A DNA stretch of 64,000 nt from assembly GCA_001931535.1 (NCBI GenBank), contig CP016211.1, positions 7,611,703 to 7,675,702 on the forward strand, in the 5' to 3' direction. Below the pieces are notes generated by a model. The model was not told the origin of the DNA. It saw only the letters and a program-made list of their open reading frames with translations, and searched no databases. This document shows, in pieces, positions 44,345 through 53,230 of the stretch. The stretch's first letter is position 1. Each line of letters begins with the position of its first letter. Position numbers and translations under genes: made by a program. The stretch is from Minicystis rosea (lineage in GTDB: Bacteria > Myxococcota_A > Polyangia > Polyangiales > Polyangiaceae).

Positions 44345-44998
44345 TTGAGCCTGGGCGACGATCTTTGGAAGGTGGTCGATGCGGTGGGCGGCGCGCTGTG
44401 GGCCGCCACCTACGTGCTCATTCTGCGGAGAGGCTCTCTGGATCGAGCGCCGGGCGTGCCGCTGCCTGCGCTGTGCGCGGCCATCTCTTGGGAATTTCTC
44501 TTCACCGTCGTTCACCCGATTGCGGTGCTCCCTCCGCTCGTCGTGGCGCTGTGGCTCGCGATCGACGCCGGGATTCTGTATCAATATCTCCGCTACGGCC
44601 CCGCGGAGGAGCGGAGGACGGGGTCGTGTCCGCCGGCGCTTTTTCACGTGCGGCTCGTCGCGTCGCTCGGCATCGCGCTCGTCGTTCTCGACGCCTTGGT
44701 TCGCGATTGGCACGACTGGGACGGTGCCTATACGGGCTATGCGGTCAACGTGATCATCTCGCTCTCCTTCATCGCCATGCTCGCGCGGCGCCGCGACCTG
44801 CGCGGACAATCGATGTACATCGCGCTCGGCAAGCTCTTCGGCTCGCTCGTCGCGATTCCCCACGCCTACGTGCTCCACGGCGCGCTGCGGTCGCTGCGGG
44901 CCTTCATGGCCATCACGGTGCTTGCCGATGTCGTCTATGCGGTGTTGCTTTTCCGGCAAATGCGATGTCAGGGGATTCGACCGTGGAGGAGGGTTTGA
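44345..44998 (+). CDS. Pyr4/PaxB-like transmembrane terpene cyclase (candidate)
   Basis: 217 residues from a TTG with GAGGT eight bases upstream; about seven membrane helices. The pattern matches the fungal Pyr4/PaxB cyclases: PALCAAISWEFLFTVVHP (their P-x-C-C-N-x-A-W-E motif; the acid is Glu50 here), LWLAIDAGILYQYLRYG (Asp74), a helix LGKLFGSLVAIPHAYV, and the terminal LADVVYAVLLFRQMR (Asp195/Tyr198, the second acid). Family size is also right. These enzymes cyclise epoxidised or plain prenyl chains of meroterpenoids by protonation. Assignment rests on motif memory, not on a search. It directly follows a UbiA prenyltransferase. Confidence 0.72.
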   Translation: MSLGDDLWKVVDAVGGALWAATYVLILRRGSLDRAPGVPLPALCAAISWEFLFTVVHPIAVLPPLVVALWLAIDAGILYQYLRYGPAEERRTGSCPPALFHVRLVASLGIALVVLDALVRDWHDWDGAYTGYAVNVIISLSFIAMLARRRDLRGQSMYIALGKLFGSLVAIPHAYVLHGALRSLRAFMAITVLADVVYAVLLFRQMRCQGIRPWRRV

Positions 44999-44999
44999 G

Positions 45000-47126
45000 T
45001 CACGCGGCGGCGCGCAGGGCCGCGGGGTCCTCGATGTCGACCGAATAGCCCTCGGGTGCGCCGCGCACCGCCCCGCGTACGGACTCCCCTTCTCTCCACA
45101 CCTCGACGTCGAAGGCTCCTTCGGCGACGCGAAGCCCATCGACGCGCAGCGAGGGCAGGCGCGCGGGCAGCATGGGTCGCAGGCGAATGCGGCGGGTCTG
45201 CTCGGAGACATCGAGCCCGAGCAGGGTCGTCACCACGAGGAGCAGCGCGCCCGCGGCCCAGGCCTGCGGTGAGTTCGAGGTGGGGTATTCGACGGGGAAC
45301 GGCGTCTCGGCGCGCGCGAAGCCGGCGAAGAGCTCGGGCAGGCGGCGCGTGTCGTAGTACGCGACGGCGTCGATGAGCGCGTCGCAGAGGGTCATGGCCT
45401 CGGACGCGAGCCCATAACGCGCGAGGCCGGCGGCGGCGAGGGAGGTGTCGTGCGGCCACACCGATCCGTTGTGGTACGAGATGGGGCTGAACGCAGCCTC
45501 GCGCGATCCCATGGTGCGAAGGCCGAAGCCGGTGAAGAGATCGGGACCGACCATGGCCTCCGCCGCGCGCGCCGCGTGCGCGGGATGCGCCGCGCCCGAC
45601 CAAAGGAGGTGCGCGGGGTTCGAGGTGAGCGCGTCGACCGGCTTCTTCTCGCGATCGAGCGCCATCGCGAAATAGCCTCGTTCGTCGCTCCAGAAGGCTC
45701 GATCGATGACGGCGCGGAGCGCCTCTGCGCGCGCTTCGAGCGCGGCCGCGTCGGCCTCGGGGCGCCCCAACGCGCGATGGAGCTCCGCCGCGCGCAGCAG
45801 CGCATCGAGCGCATACCCCTGCACCTCCACGAGCGCGATGGGCGGCTCGGCCTGCTTGCCATCGTGGAAGCGCACGGAGTCTTCCGAGTCCTTCCAACCT
45901 TGGTTCCACAGACCATAGGCGGTGGAGCGCTGGTATTCGATGAGGAGGTCGCCGTCGGGATCGCCGGCGCCGGTGATCCACGCGAGGGCGGCGTCGAGGT
46001 GCTTCTCGTGGGCGCGGGCGAACGCGAGATCGTTGGTGCGGCGCACGTACTCGGAGAGCACGACGACGAAGAGGGGCGTGGCGTCGGCGGTGCCGTAGTA
46101 GGGGAAGCGCGGCACGAAGCTGCGCGCGCCGCGAAGCGCGCCGGAGCGGTGCTCGTGGAGGATCTTGCCGGGCTGCTCTTCGGTCTCGGGATCGACGCGC
46201 CGGCCCTGCCAATGCGCGAGCGACCGCAGCACGGCGCGGGCGAGATCGGGGGCATAGGGCATCGCTTGGTAGGCGGCGATGAGCGAGTCGCGGCCGAAGA
46301 GCGCCATGTACCAAGGCACGCCGGCGGCGAGGTGAAAGGCGCCGTCCTCGTCGCGGATGCGGAGGGCGCGGAGATCGGTGAGCGCGGCGGTGAAGGCGGT
46401 GTCGAGCGCAGGATCCTGCGAGCGGAGGACGGGTCGATCCACGGGCGCGGGCGCCGCCTCGCTCTGCCCTTCGGCGGCGACGAGCATGGCGTTGCAGCGG
46501 TGGCGCGGGACCACGAAATCGCCGTCGGCGATGGTGAAGACCTCGTGGCAGAGGCGCACCGACGCGCCGGGCGCGAGCGCGAGGTGGAAGCGCACGGAGC
46601 GCCCGTCGATCGCCGGCGTGCCCTTGAAGCGGATCTCGGTGCGCCGGCTCCAGCCCTCCTGCGATGCGTGCCCGAGCGCCAGGATGGAGCGGCTGAACGT
46701 GCCGGCGGAGGCGGGCTCCACCGCGAACGGCGCGGGGCCTTCGATGAGGCGCTTCACCTCGAAGACATCGGCGAAATCCGCGTCGAAGAGGAGCTCGATG
46801 TCGGCCTCGACGGGCGCGCACGCGTGGCTCGTCACCTCGATGTCGGCGTGCATGCCGTCGCCGACTGCGTACGATCGTTTGAGCACCAACGATCCGCGGG
46901 GCACCCCCGGCAGCGCCGGATTGGTGGCGAAGACCACGGCGACGTGCGCGGCGGGCACGCGGCTCGAGAGCACGATCGGACGGGCCCCGCCCACGCGCAG
47001 CACGTAGCGGGAGAGGAAGCGGGTGTCCTCGCGGTAGAGCCCGCTCTCGCTGCCTTCCTCGATGTCGCCGCCGGGATCGAGCACCAAGAACGACGATCCC
47101 TCGTACGCGCTGAGCAGCCTCGACAT
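45000..47126 (-). CDS. Glycogen-debranching-type (amylo-alpha-1,6-glucosidase) glycosidase
   Basis: 708 residues from the ATG at 47126, preceded by GGAGGTC; the open frame to 47213 is longer. The N-terminal GDE_N_bis beta-domain starts YEGSSFLVLDPGGDIEEGSE and GLYREDTRFLSRYVLRV. The C-terminal (alpha/alpha)6 barrel has ALRIRDEDGAFHLAAGVPWYMALFGRDSL, the acid-containing YGLWNQGWKDSEDSVRFHDG, PIALVEVQGYALDALL and YHNGSVWPHDTSLAAAGL. Likely hydrolyses alpha-1,6 or related glucosidic bonds in glycogen-type storage. No glycogen genes are adjacent. It is convergent with the terpene-cyclase-like gene (1-bp gap) and divergent from wrbA. Confidence 0.87.
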   Translation of the reverse strand: MSRLLSAYEGSSFLVLDPGGDIEEGSESGLYREDTRFLSRYVLRVGGARPIVLSSRVPAAHVAVVFATNPALPGVPRGSLVLKRSYAVGDGMHADIEVTSHACAPVEADIELLFDADFADVFEVKRLIEGPAPFAVEPASAGTFSRSILALGHASQEGWSRRTEIRFKGTPAIDGRSVRFHLALAPGASVRLCHEVFTIADGDFVVPRHRCNAMLVAAEGQSEAAPAPVDRPVLRSQDPALDTAFTAALTDLRALRIRDEDGAFHLAAGVPWYMALFGRDSLIAAYQAMPYAPDLARAVLRSLAHWQGRRVDPETEEQPGKILHEHRSGALRGARSFVPRFPYYGTADATPLFVVVLSEYVRRTNDLAFARAHEKHLDAALAWITGAGDPDGDLLIEYQRSTAYGLWNQGWKDSEDSVRFHDGKQAEPPIALVEVQGYALDALLRAAELHRALGRPEADAAALEARAEALRAVIDRAFWSDERGYFAMALDREKKPVDALTSNPAHLLWSGAAHPAHAARAAEAMVGPDLFTGFGLRTMGSREAAFSPISYHNGSVWPHDTSLAAAGLARYGLASEAMTLCDALIDAVAYYDTRRLPELFAGFARAETPFPVEYPTSNSPQAWAAGALLLVVTTLLGLDVSEQTRRIRLRPMLPARLPSLRVDGLRVAEGAFDVEVWREGESVRGAVRGAPEGYSVDIEDPAALRAAA

Positions 47127-47215
47127 GGCACGACCTCCGCCTGGAGCCTTGGGCGAGCGAGGCAGGGGCGCATCCGTGGTCCGCGCGCTGCATGGCGCGA
47201 CCTCGGAGATCACCG

Positions 47216-47830
47216 ATGAACGTCGCCGTCATCTTCCACTCCATGATGGGCAACACCGCGGCGCTGGCCCGCGCGATCGCGGAGGGCGCCGAGCGCGCAG
47301 GGGCGACCGTGCGGCTCCTCCAGGTGCCGGAGCTGACCGCGGCGGCGGAGATCGCGAAGCACCCGCGCATCCGCGCGGTGAAGGAGTCGCTCGCGTCGAT
47401 CCCGATCGCCACCAACGACGATCTGCTCTGGGCCGACGGCGTCGCGTTCGGCTCGCCCACGCGCTACGGCAACATGAGCGCGCAGCTCAAGAGCTTCATG
47501 GATCAGACGGGCAAGCTGTGGCTCGCGGGCGACCTCGTGGGGCGGGTGGCCAGCGTCTTCTGCTCGACGTCGACCATGCACGGCGGGCAGGAGACGACGC
47601 TGGTGTCGATGATGATCCCGCTCTTTCATCTCGGCTACATCGTGCACGGTTTGCCGTACGCGGAAGCCGAGCAGATGAGCATGGAGGACATCCACGGCGG
47701 CTCGCCCTACGGCGTGTCGTCGGTGAGCGGCGCGAGCGGGGACCGGCTGCCCACCGAGATCGATCTCACGCTCGCCCGCGCGCTCGGCCGCCGGCTGGCC
47801 ATGGTCGCCGGGAAGCTGCGCGGCGAATGA
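47216..47830 (+). CDS. wrbA: NAD(P)H:quinone oxidoreductase, WrbA type flavodoxin-fold
   Basis: 204 residues from MNVAVIFHSMMGNTAALARAI; an in-frame ATG eight codons upstream is less likely. FMN phosphate loop SMMGNTAA is at the start, then the WrbA-specific insert (EIAKHPRIRAVKESLA), GVAFGSPTRYGNMSAQLKSFMDQTGKLW and GRVASVFCSTSTMHGGQETT. C-terminal HGGSPYGVSSVSG matches the tetramer-type active site. Two-electron reduction of quinones protects against redox cycling. It is near quinone-like oxidoreductases but not in an operon with them. Confidence 0.92.
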   Translation: MNVAVIFHSMMGNTAALARAIAEGAERAGATVRLLQVPELTAAAEIAKHPRIRAVKESLASIPIATNDDLLWADGVAFGSPTRYGNMSAQLKSFMDQTGKLWLAGDLVGRVASVFCSTSTMHGGQETTLVSMMIPLFHLGYIVHGLPYAEAEQMSMEDIHGGSPYGVSSVSGASGDRLPTEIDLTLARALGRRLAMVAGKLRGE

Positions 47831-47907
47831 AGCGAGGCCCTTGTCGGCACGCGTGTCGAGCTCCATGCGGCCCGTTCGGCGGGTGAGCCGCCGAGAGCGA
47901 GGCAGCC

Positions 47908-48081
47908 ATGGCCAACGAGAAGACGAAGCACACGGGCCCGACGCCCCCGCGACCGCCGACCGACGCCGACACGCTCCCCGACGACATGGATCTGGATGAT
48001 CGCGTGGAGTCGCCGGAGCAGGTCGACCGTCTCATCGAATCGGAGATTGCGGCCGTCCAGAGGCCGCCCGCCGATTCGTAG
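47908..48081 (+). CDS. Small acidic hypothetical protein, 57 residues
   Basis: ATG at 47908 preceded by GAGCGAGG, stop TAG at 48079-48081, same direction as wrbA and 77 bp after it. Sequence begins MANEKTKHTGPTPPRPP and continues with an acidic helix-like second half (DDMDLDDRVESPEQVDRLIE). The organised ribosome site and the amphipathic C-terminal part favour a real small protein. No known family. Confidence 0.5.
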   Translation: MANEKTKHTGPTPPRPPTDADTLPDDMDLDDRVESPEQVDRLIESEIAAVQRPPADS

Positions 48082-48269
48082 CGGGCATCACGGCCGCCGT
48101 GAGGCGAGCGATCGCGCGAAGCTTGGATCCGGGGCGCCGGGTGCATAGCCTGCGATCGTAGGTCATGCGCACGCAGCCAGAGCTCTCCCGGCCGACCACG
48201 CGCGCGCGTCGAGGCGAGGCGTGCGTGGAGAACGATCGCGCGGCCGTCACGGCACCCCTACGCTGAGCC

Positions 48270-50150
48270 GTGCCGTCGCCTCCGCCTCGCCCCGGGCTCC
48301 CGCACATGCCGGCCCTCGATGGCCTGCGCGGCGCGGCGGTGCTCGGGGTGATGCTCTTCCACGACGGGCGGCTCCGCGGCGGGTACCTCGGGGTCGATCT
48401 GTTCTTCGTCCTCTCGGGTTTCCTCATCACGTCCTTGATCGTCGCCGAGCACGCGGCCACGGGCAGCGTCGATCTCGCGGCGTTCTGGGCGCGGCGCGCG
48501 CGGCGCCTCCTTCCCGCGCTCTTCGCGCTCCTGCCCGCGGTGGCGCTCTACGCGGCGACGATCGCCGATCCCTCGGAGCTCCCGCGCATCCGCAGCGACG
48601 GCCTCGCCACGATCGCGTACGCCGCCAACTGGCACACGATCCTCGCGGCACGGAGCTACTGGGATCTCTTCCGCGCGCCCTCGCTGCTCGCGCACACGTG
48701 GAGCCTCGCGATCGAGGAGCAGTTCTACGCGGTGTGGCCGCTCTCTGCCGCCCTGGTGCTGCGCCGCGCGCGCGATGGACGCCGAACGCTCCTCGCGGTC
48801 TCCGTCGTGCTCGCGATCGCCTCCGCAGCCGCGCTCGCGTGGCTCTTCGTGCCCGGCCATTCGGAGCGCGCGTACCAAGGCACCGACACGCGCGGCGCGG
48901 CGCTGCTCCTGGGCGCGGCGCTTTCGTGCCTGTGGCCGCCGGCGCGCGCGCTCGGCGATCGCGCGGTGCGCGCGCTCGACGTGGCCGGCGTCCTCGCGGC
49001 GATCGGGCTCGGCCTCGCGTGGGCTCGGCTCGACGGCGAGGACGCGCGGCTCTATCGCGGCGGCCTGACGCTCACGGAGGTCGCCGTGCTCGCGCTGATC
49101 GCATGCGCGCGCGCCGGGGATCGGAGCCTCGTCGCCCGCGCGCTGGCGGCGCGTCCGCTCGTGGGCGTCGGCCTCGTGAGCTACGGCGTGTACCTGTGGC
49201 ACTGGCCGATCTTCGTGGCCCTGAGCCCGGCGCGCACGGGCCTCGGCGCGGGAGCGCTCACCCTCGCGCGCTTCGCGGCGACGTTCGCGATCGCGATCGC
49301 CTCGTATCGCCTCCTCGAGCAGCCGATCCGCACGGGCCGACTGCGCGTGGGCAATCCCTTCGTGGTCGTGCCCGCCGCGATGGGCCTCGCCGCGATCGCG
49401 CTCGTGCTCTCCACGTGGGGGGCACGCACGCCGGAGGAGGCGGCGAACGCCGCAGGCGTGCGGGCGCTGCCGGGGGGCGTCCCCGAAGGTGCGCGCAAGG
49501 TGCTGGTGCTCGGCGACTCGGTGGCCGTGACGCTCGGAGAGCGCCTCCGCGCCGTGCACGCCTCGATGGCCGGCGCGCCCTTCGTGGTGGCGCGGGGAAA
49601 CAGCAGCTGCAGCCTGCTCCACGATCAGCTCCCCACGCGGGCCGTGAACGGCCTCCCGCATGTCGGCGGCGACTGTGACGCGCGCTGGGTGCACGACGCG
49701 GAAGAGCTGCGCCCCGACGCTACGCTCGTGGTGCTGGGCGGCGGCTTCTTCGCGCCCGTCGAGGTGGACGGCGTCTGGCAGCGCCCCTGCGACCGCGGCT
49801 GGCAGCATGCCTACCGCGCGGAGCTCACGCGCGACCTCGAAGCGCTGCGCGCGCACGGCGGCCACCGCGTCGTGGCGCTCGCCCCCTACCCGACCGGCAA
49901 ATGGACCAAGGCCGCCGGGGCGGCCATGGTCGACTGCTTCAACGCCACGCTCCGCGACGCCGCTGCGGCGTCGCCGCACGTGACGGTCGTCGATCTCTCC
50001 GCCCAGCTGTGCCCCGAAGGCCGGTGCGCGTTGGAGAGCGACGGCGCGCTCATCCGCCCCGACGGGCTGCATTTCGAGGGGCACGGCGCCGAGTCGATCG
50101 CGCGCTGGATGTTGGGTGAGCTCTCGACCATCGTCGACGCGCCGCCGTGA
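48270..50150 (+). CDS. Acyltransferase-3/SGNH hydrolase fusion (OafA-like)
   Basis: 626 residues, GTG start. The first 350 residues are an acyltransferase-3 membrane domain: PALDGLRGAAVLGVMLFHDG (catalytic His region), YLGVDLFFVLSGFLITSLI, AHTWSLAIEEQFYAVWPL and YGVYLWHWPIFVAL. After a linker comes a periplasmic SGNH domain with VLVLGDSVAV (block I, near 412), an Asn/Gly block and GLHFEGHGAES (block V with the catalytic Asp-x-x-His arrangement). It probably O-acetylates or O-acylates a surface polysaccharide or lipid. No polysaccharide genes adjoin it. Confidence 0.92.
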   Translation: MPSPPPRPGLPHMPALDGLRGAAVLGVMLFHDGRLRGGYLGVDLFFVLSGFLITSLIVAEHAATGSVDLAAFWARRARRLLPALFALLPAVALYAATIADPSELPRIRSDGLATIAYAANWHTILAARSYWDLFRAPSLLAHTWSLAIEEQFYAVWPLSAALVLRRARDGRRTLLAVSVVLAIASAAALAWLFVPGHSERAYQGTDTRGAALLLGAALSCLWPPARALGDRAVRALDVAGVLAAIGLGLAWARLDGEDARLYRGGLTLTEVAVLALIACARAGDRSLVARALAARPLVGVGLVSYGVYLWHWPIFVALSPARTGLGAGALTLARFAATFAIAIASYRLLEQPIRTGRLRVGNPFVVVPAAMGLAAIALVLSTWGARTPEEAANAAGVRALPGGVPEGARKVLVLGDSVAVTLGERLRAVHASMAGAPFVVARGNSSCSLLHDQLPTRAVNGLPHVGGDCDARWVHDAEELRPDATLVVLGGGFFAPVEVDGVWQRPCDRGWQHAYRAELTRDLEALRAHGGHRVVALAPYPTGKWTKAAGAAMVDCFNATLRDAAAASPHVTVVDLSAQLCPEGRCALESDGALIRPDGLHFEGHGAESIARWMLGELSTIVDAPP

Positions 50151-50188
50151 CGCTCGTCACGCCGGCGCGAGCCCTCGAGCCGGCGCCA

Positions 50189-51823
50189 TCACCGTCGCGA
50201 CGCGAGCAGGCGTGCGAGCCGCTCGCCGTCGGCGCCCGCGAGCGGCACGACGATGGCCGCGACGGCGCCTTCGGGGAGCGACGCGAGATCCTCGAGCGCG
50301 ACGAGGCGCGCGGAGCCATCCGGCGCAGCCACGACGGCGACCCGCTGCGCGAGGAGCGCACTGGTCGACGCCGGCGAAGGGTGAGCATCAATTGCGGTTG
50401 AAGGACGAGCGATTGAATCGGATTTCAAGGCTCCGGCGGCGGATTCCTCGCTCGCCGTCGGAGAATCAATCGCGATTGAAGAAGGGTCGTTCGGTGCCGG
50501 AGACGCCGGTGCCGCGGTCACCGTAGGCGTGGTGGGCGGAGGAGCCGGCATCGCGAGGACGGGCGGCGCGCTCGCTGCCGGTGCGGGAGCATCGGCGATA
50601 GCAGAGGCGAAGGCGAGCGCCGCACGCGGGGCCGGCGGCGTCGCAGAGGCGACCGGCACGAGGACGGGGCTCGGGATGTGAGCCGGAGGCGCTTCGGCCG
50701 AAGGCGAGGCGCGCGGAGGCTCAATCGGGGTTGGCAGCGTCGTGCTGGTGGACGGCGTGGGAGAGCGGCCTGCTTCAATTGCAATTGTCGGCACGTGGAC
50801 GGCGCCATCGCCCTCGTGCAGCATGCTCTCGAAGCCCTCGTCGACGACCTGCATGGTGCCTTTGCGCACCATCACGGGACGAGCGACGACGGGCGCGGGC
50901 GGCTCCACCTTCGCAGCAGGCTCGGGCTTCGCAGCGGGCTCCGCCTTCGCAACAGGCTCGGGCTTCGCGGCAGGCTCGGGCTTCGTGGGCGCGGTGATTT
51001 GTGGCTTCGCCGGTACGGATGGCTTGGTTGCCACCGCGGGCTTGCTCGGCAGCGTGGGCTTGCTCGGTGCGAGGATGGGCTTGCTCGCGACGGCGGGCTT
51101 GGCCGCAGCGGAGGGTTTGCTCGGCGCGAGGTCCGTGGTGTCGGCGTCGTGGATGATCACCGGCTTGCGCGCGGCCGATTTGCCTGAAGAGGCCGGCCCC
51201 GCGGATCGCTTGTGCTCGATGACGCTGGTGACTTCGTCGAGATCGTCGATGGGGACATCGGGGATGTCGTCGGGCACCGACGGCGAACGGGCGGGCTTCG
51301 GCGCGTCGACGAAAGAGGGCGTGCGCTTGCCGGAGGCGCCGCGACGGCCGCTCAAGGTTCCCGATCGCTCGCGCTTGGTGTTGCCCGCGGGCTTGCTGGG
51401 CGCGGGCGCCGGTGGGCGCACGGGTGCCGAAGGAACGCGCGGCGCGGGAGCCTGCGCTGCGGGGATGCTCGGCGCAGGCGGGCGCGAAGGAAGCGGCGGC
51501 GGGCGCGGGATCGATGCGATCGAGGTCGCCGCCGGCACGGGCGGAGGCGCGGGGACCGAGCCGCGGTTCGGCAACGGCGGCGGCGTCGAGGGACGCGGCG
51601 GCGGCGCGCCGAGGGTCGCGGTCAGCTCCGCGGCGGCCTTCATCAACACGAGGGCGCGCGCGTCGGCGCCTTGATCCGAGGCTTGCTCCGCGGCGCGGCG
51701 CAACCACTTCAACGCTTCGGCGTGCTCACCGCGCCGGAACAGCGTCGTCGCCGTCGAGAGCGCCCAGAAGACGTCCTCGGGATCGTCGTCGATGGGCAGC
51801 GGAATGGGAGCGCGATCGGCCAT
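50189..51823 (-). CDS. Long Ala/Pro/Lys-rich protein with N-terminal TPR-like segment
   Basis: 544 residues. Residues about 15-70 form a TPR-like pair of helices (DVFWALSTATTLFRRGEHAEAL, LKWLRRAAEQASDQGA). From 75 to 450 the sequence is low-complexity Ala/Pro/Ser with many K-P repeats (SKP, AKPE) and short conserved islands (DIPDVPIDDLDEVTSVIEH, MVRKGTMQVVDEGFESMLH). The last 90 residues look folded (AQRVAVVAAPDGSARLVALEDL). No enzymatic motif. It lies 40 bp downstream of the zinc-ribbon kinase gene, probably in one operon, so it may be a substrate or scaffold of that kinase. Confidence 0.77.
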   Translation of the reverse strand: MADRAPIPLPIDDDPEDVFWALSTATTLFRRGEHAEALKWLRRAAEQASDQGADARALVLMKAAAELTATLGAPPPRPSTPPPLPNRGSVPAPPPVPAATSIASIPRPPPLPSRPPAPSIPAAQAPAPRVPSAPVRPPAPAPSKPAGNTKRERSGTLSGRRGASGKRTPSFVDAPKPARSPSVPDDIPDVPIDDLDEVTSVIEHKRSAGPASSGKSAARKPVIIHDADTTDLAPSKPSAAAKPAVASKPILAPSKPTLPSKPAVATKPSVPAKPQITAPTKPEPAAKPEPVAKAEPAAKPEPAAKVEPPAPVVARPVMVRKGTMQVVDEGFESMLHEGDGAVHVPTIAIEAGRSPTPSTSTTLPTPIEPPRASPSAEAPPAHIPSPVLVPVASATPPAPRAALAFASAIADAPAPAASAPPVLAMPAPPPTTPTVTAAPASPAPNDPSSIAIDSPTASEESAAGALKSDSIARPSTAIDAHPSPASTSALLAQRVAVVAAPDGSARLVALEDLASLPEGAVAAIVVPLAGADGERLARLLASRR

Positions 51824-51863
51824 CGATGCCTAGCGTCGAAGGCTTCCCGAACAAAATCAACGC

Positions 51864-52928
51864 CTACACGCCGACGATGGTGCGCAGCACGTCCGCCGCG
51901 GCCTGCGCGCTGGGCCTCACGGCTTGATAAAGATCCGGCGCGACGCGAATCGGGCCCTCTTTCACGGGGCCTTCGCGCGTGCCCAGGATGCGCTCCAGAT
52001 CTTCGGCGAGCGCGGCCATCGTGGGATAGCGGTTTTCCGGGCGCTTGCGGAGCGCGGTCAGGATCACGGCCTCGAGGCGCGGATCGAGCCCGGATCGCAG
52101 GGTGCTCGGCCGCGGCGGTGCGACGAAGAGGTGTTGCGCGACCAGCGCGGCGTCGTCGGGAACGTCGAACGGGAGCCGGCCGGTGAGCATGCGGAACATC
52201 ACCACGCCGAGGCCGTAGATGTCGGTGCGCGCGTCGACGGGATCGGCCAGCGCCTGCTCCGGTGCGATGTACGCGAGCGTGCCCAGCGTCATCCCGGTCT
52301 GGCTCAGGTTGGAGACCGCTTGCAGCTTGGCCATCCCGAAGTCGACGACCTTGAGCGTGTAGGGCGCGCCGCGCTCGCCGACGAGGAAGAGGTTGTCGGG
52401 CTTGACGTCGCGATGAACGATGCCCGCGCGATGCGCGGCCGCGAGCGCCGAAGCAGCCTTGGCCAACATGGGGACGGCGAACGCGGGCTCGACCATCTCG
52501 TCGCGGCGAAGCAGATCGCCGAGCGACTCGCCGTGGAGGAACTCGAGCACGATGTACGGCTCGCCGTCGCCGCGCTCACCGGCGTCGAAGACCTGCACCA
52601 CGTTGGGGTGACCGATGCTCGCGGCGACCTCGATCTCGCGGAGGAAACGCTCGCGCGAGACGCGATCGCGGGCTACGTCGCGGTTCAGGATCTTCACCGC
52701 GACGGGCTCTTTGGTGCGCGTGTCCTCGGCGAGGTAGACGCGCGCCATCCCGCCTTTGCCGATGAGGCCCTTGAGCTCGTAGCGCCCATCGAGGATGGCG
52801 CCGACCTGCCGCGTGGGACGAGCGCGGATGTGCGTGATGCGGCCCTCGGTCGTGAGCGGCGTTCCATCCTCCGGACAAAACGTCGGCGCCGGATCGTCGT
52901 ACGAGCGGTGGCAACGCGGGCAGAACAT
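51864..52928 (-). CDS. Ser/Thr protein kinase with N-terminal zinc ribbon
   Basis: 354 residues from the ATG at 52928 (the frame continues to 53174). Starts MFCPRCHRSYDDPAPTFCPEDG, a zinc ribbon with two CxxC-type halves. The kinase domain (about 45-325) is complete: glycine loop GKGGMARVYLAED, lysine AVKILN, HRDVKPDNLFLV, DFGMAKL and GTLAYIAPEQA, then subdomain XI. A short C-terminal tail is rich in Ala/Val and may be disordered; no membrane helix. Soluble eukaryote-like kinase. Divergent from the large kinase at 53231 and upstream of the Ala/Pro-rich protein. Confidence 0.9.
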   Translation of the reverse strand: MFCPRCHRSYDDPAPTFCPEDGTPLTTEGRITHIRARPTRQVGAILDGRYELKGLIGKGGMARVYLAEDTRTKEPVAVKILNRDVARDRVSRERFLREIEVAASIGHPNVVQVFDAGERGDGEPYIVLEFLHGESLGDLLRRDEMVEPAFAVPMLAKAASALAAAHRAGIVHRDVKPDNLFLVGERGAPYTLKVVDFGMAKLQAVSNLSQTGMTLGTLAYIAPEQALADPVDARTDIYGLGVVMFRMLTGRLPFDVPDDAALVAQHLFVAPPRPSTLRSGLDPRLEAVILTALRKRPENRYPTMAALAEDLERILGTREGPVKEGPIRVAPDLYQAVRPSAQAAADVLRTIVGV

Positions 52929-53230
52929 GGGAGCGAAGGTCGCCGGCGCGACGCCCCGGAGCCTATCCCGGTAGGGCGAACCGAGCCAGACGGTCGAGGG
53001 CGGAGGCGCGGCACAACGCGGCCCACCCCATGGTTCGATCGTCACGGGCAGGCTCCCAACGAATCGGAAATCGAGCCGCGCACAAGGTGATCTGCGCGCG
53101 ACGAGCCACGGCATGGCGTGGACGGTGCACGCGGGGTCGACGGTCTTTGCGGGACGCGAGCATGCGTGACGCACGTCGATGCGGCAGCGACGGCGGACGG
53201 TGTGTACGGAAGCGCGGAGGATCCATTATC
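52929..53230. other. Divergent region between two kinase genes, no gene seen
   Basis: 302 bp shared by two divergently transcribed kinase genes. ORFs here are shadows. GGAGG at 53216-53220 serves the downstream gene. I see no clear sigma-70 or sigma-54 element and no inverted repeat of note. Confidence 0.55.

Noticed and set aside
50146..50161. Hairpin CGTGAC-GCTC-GTCACG over the acyltransferase stop
   Set aside because: Six-bp stem without T-tract; expected by chance at this GC.
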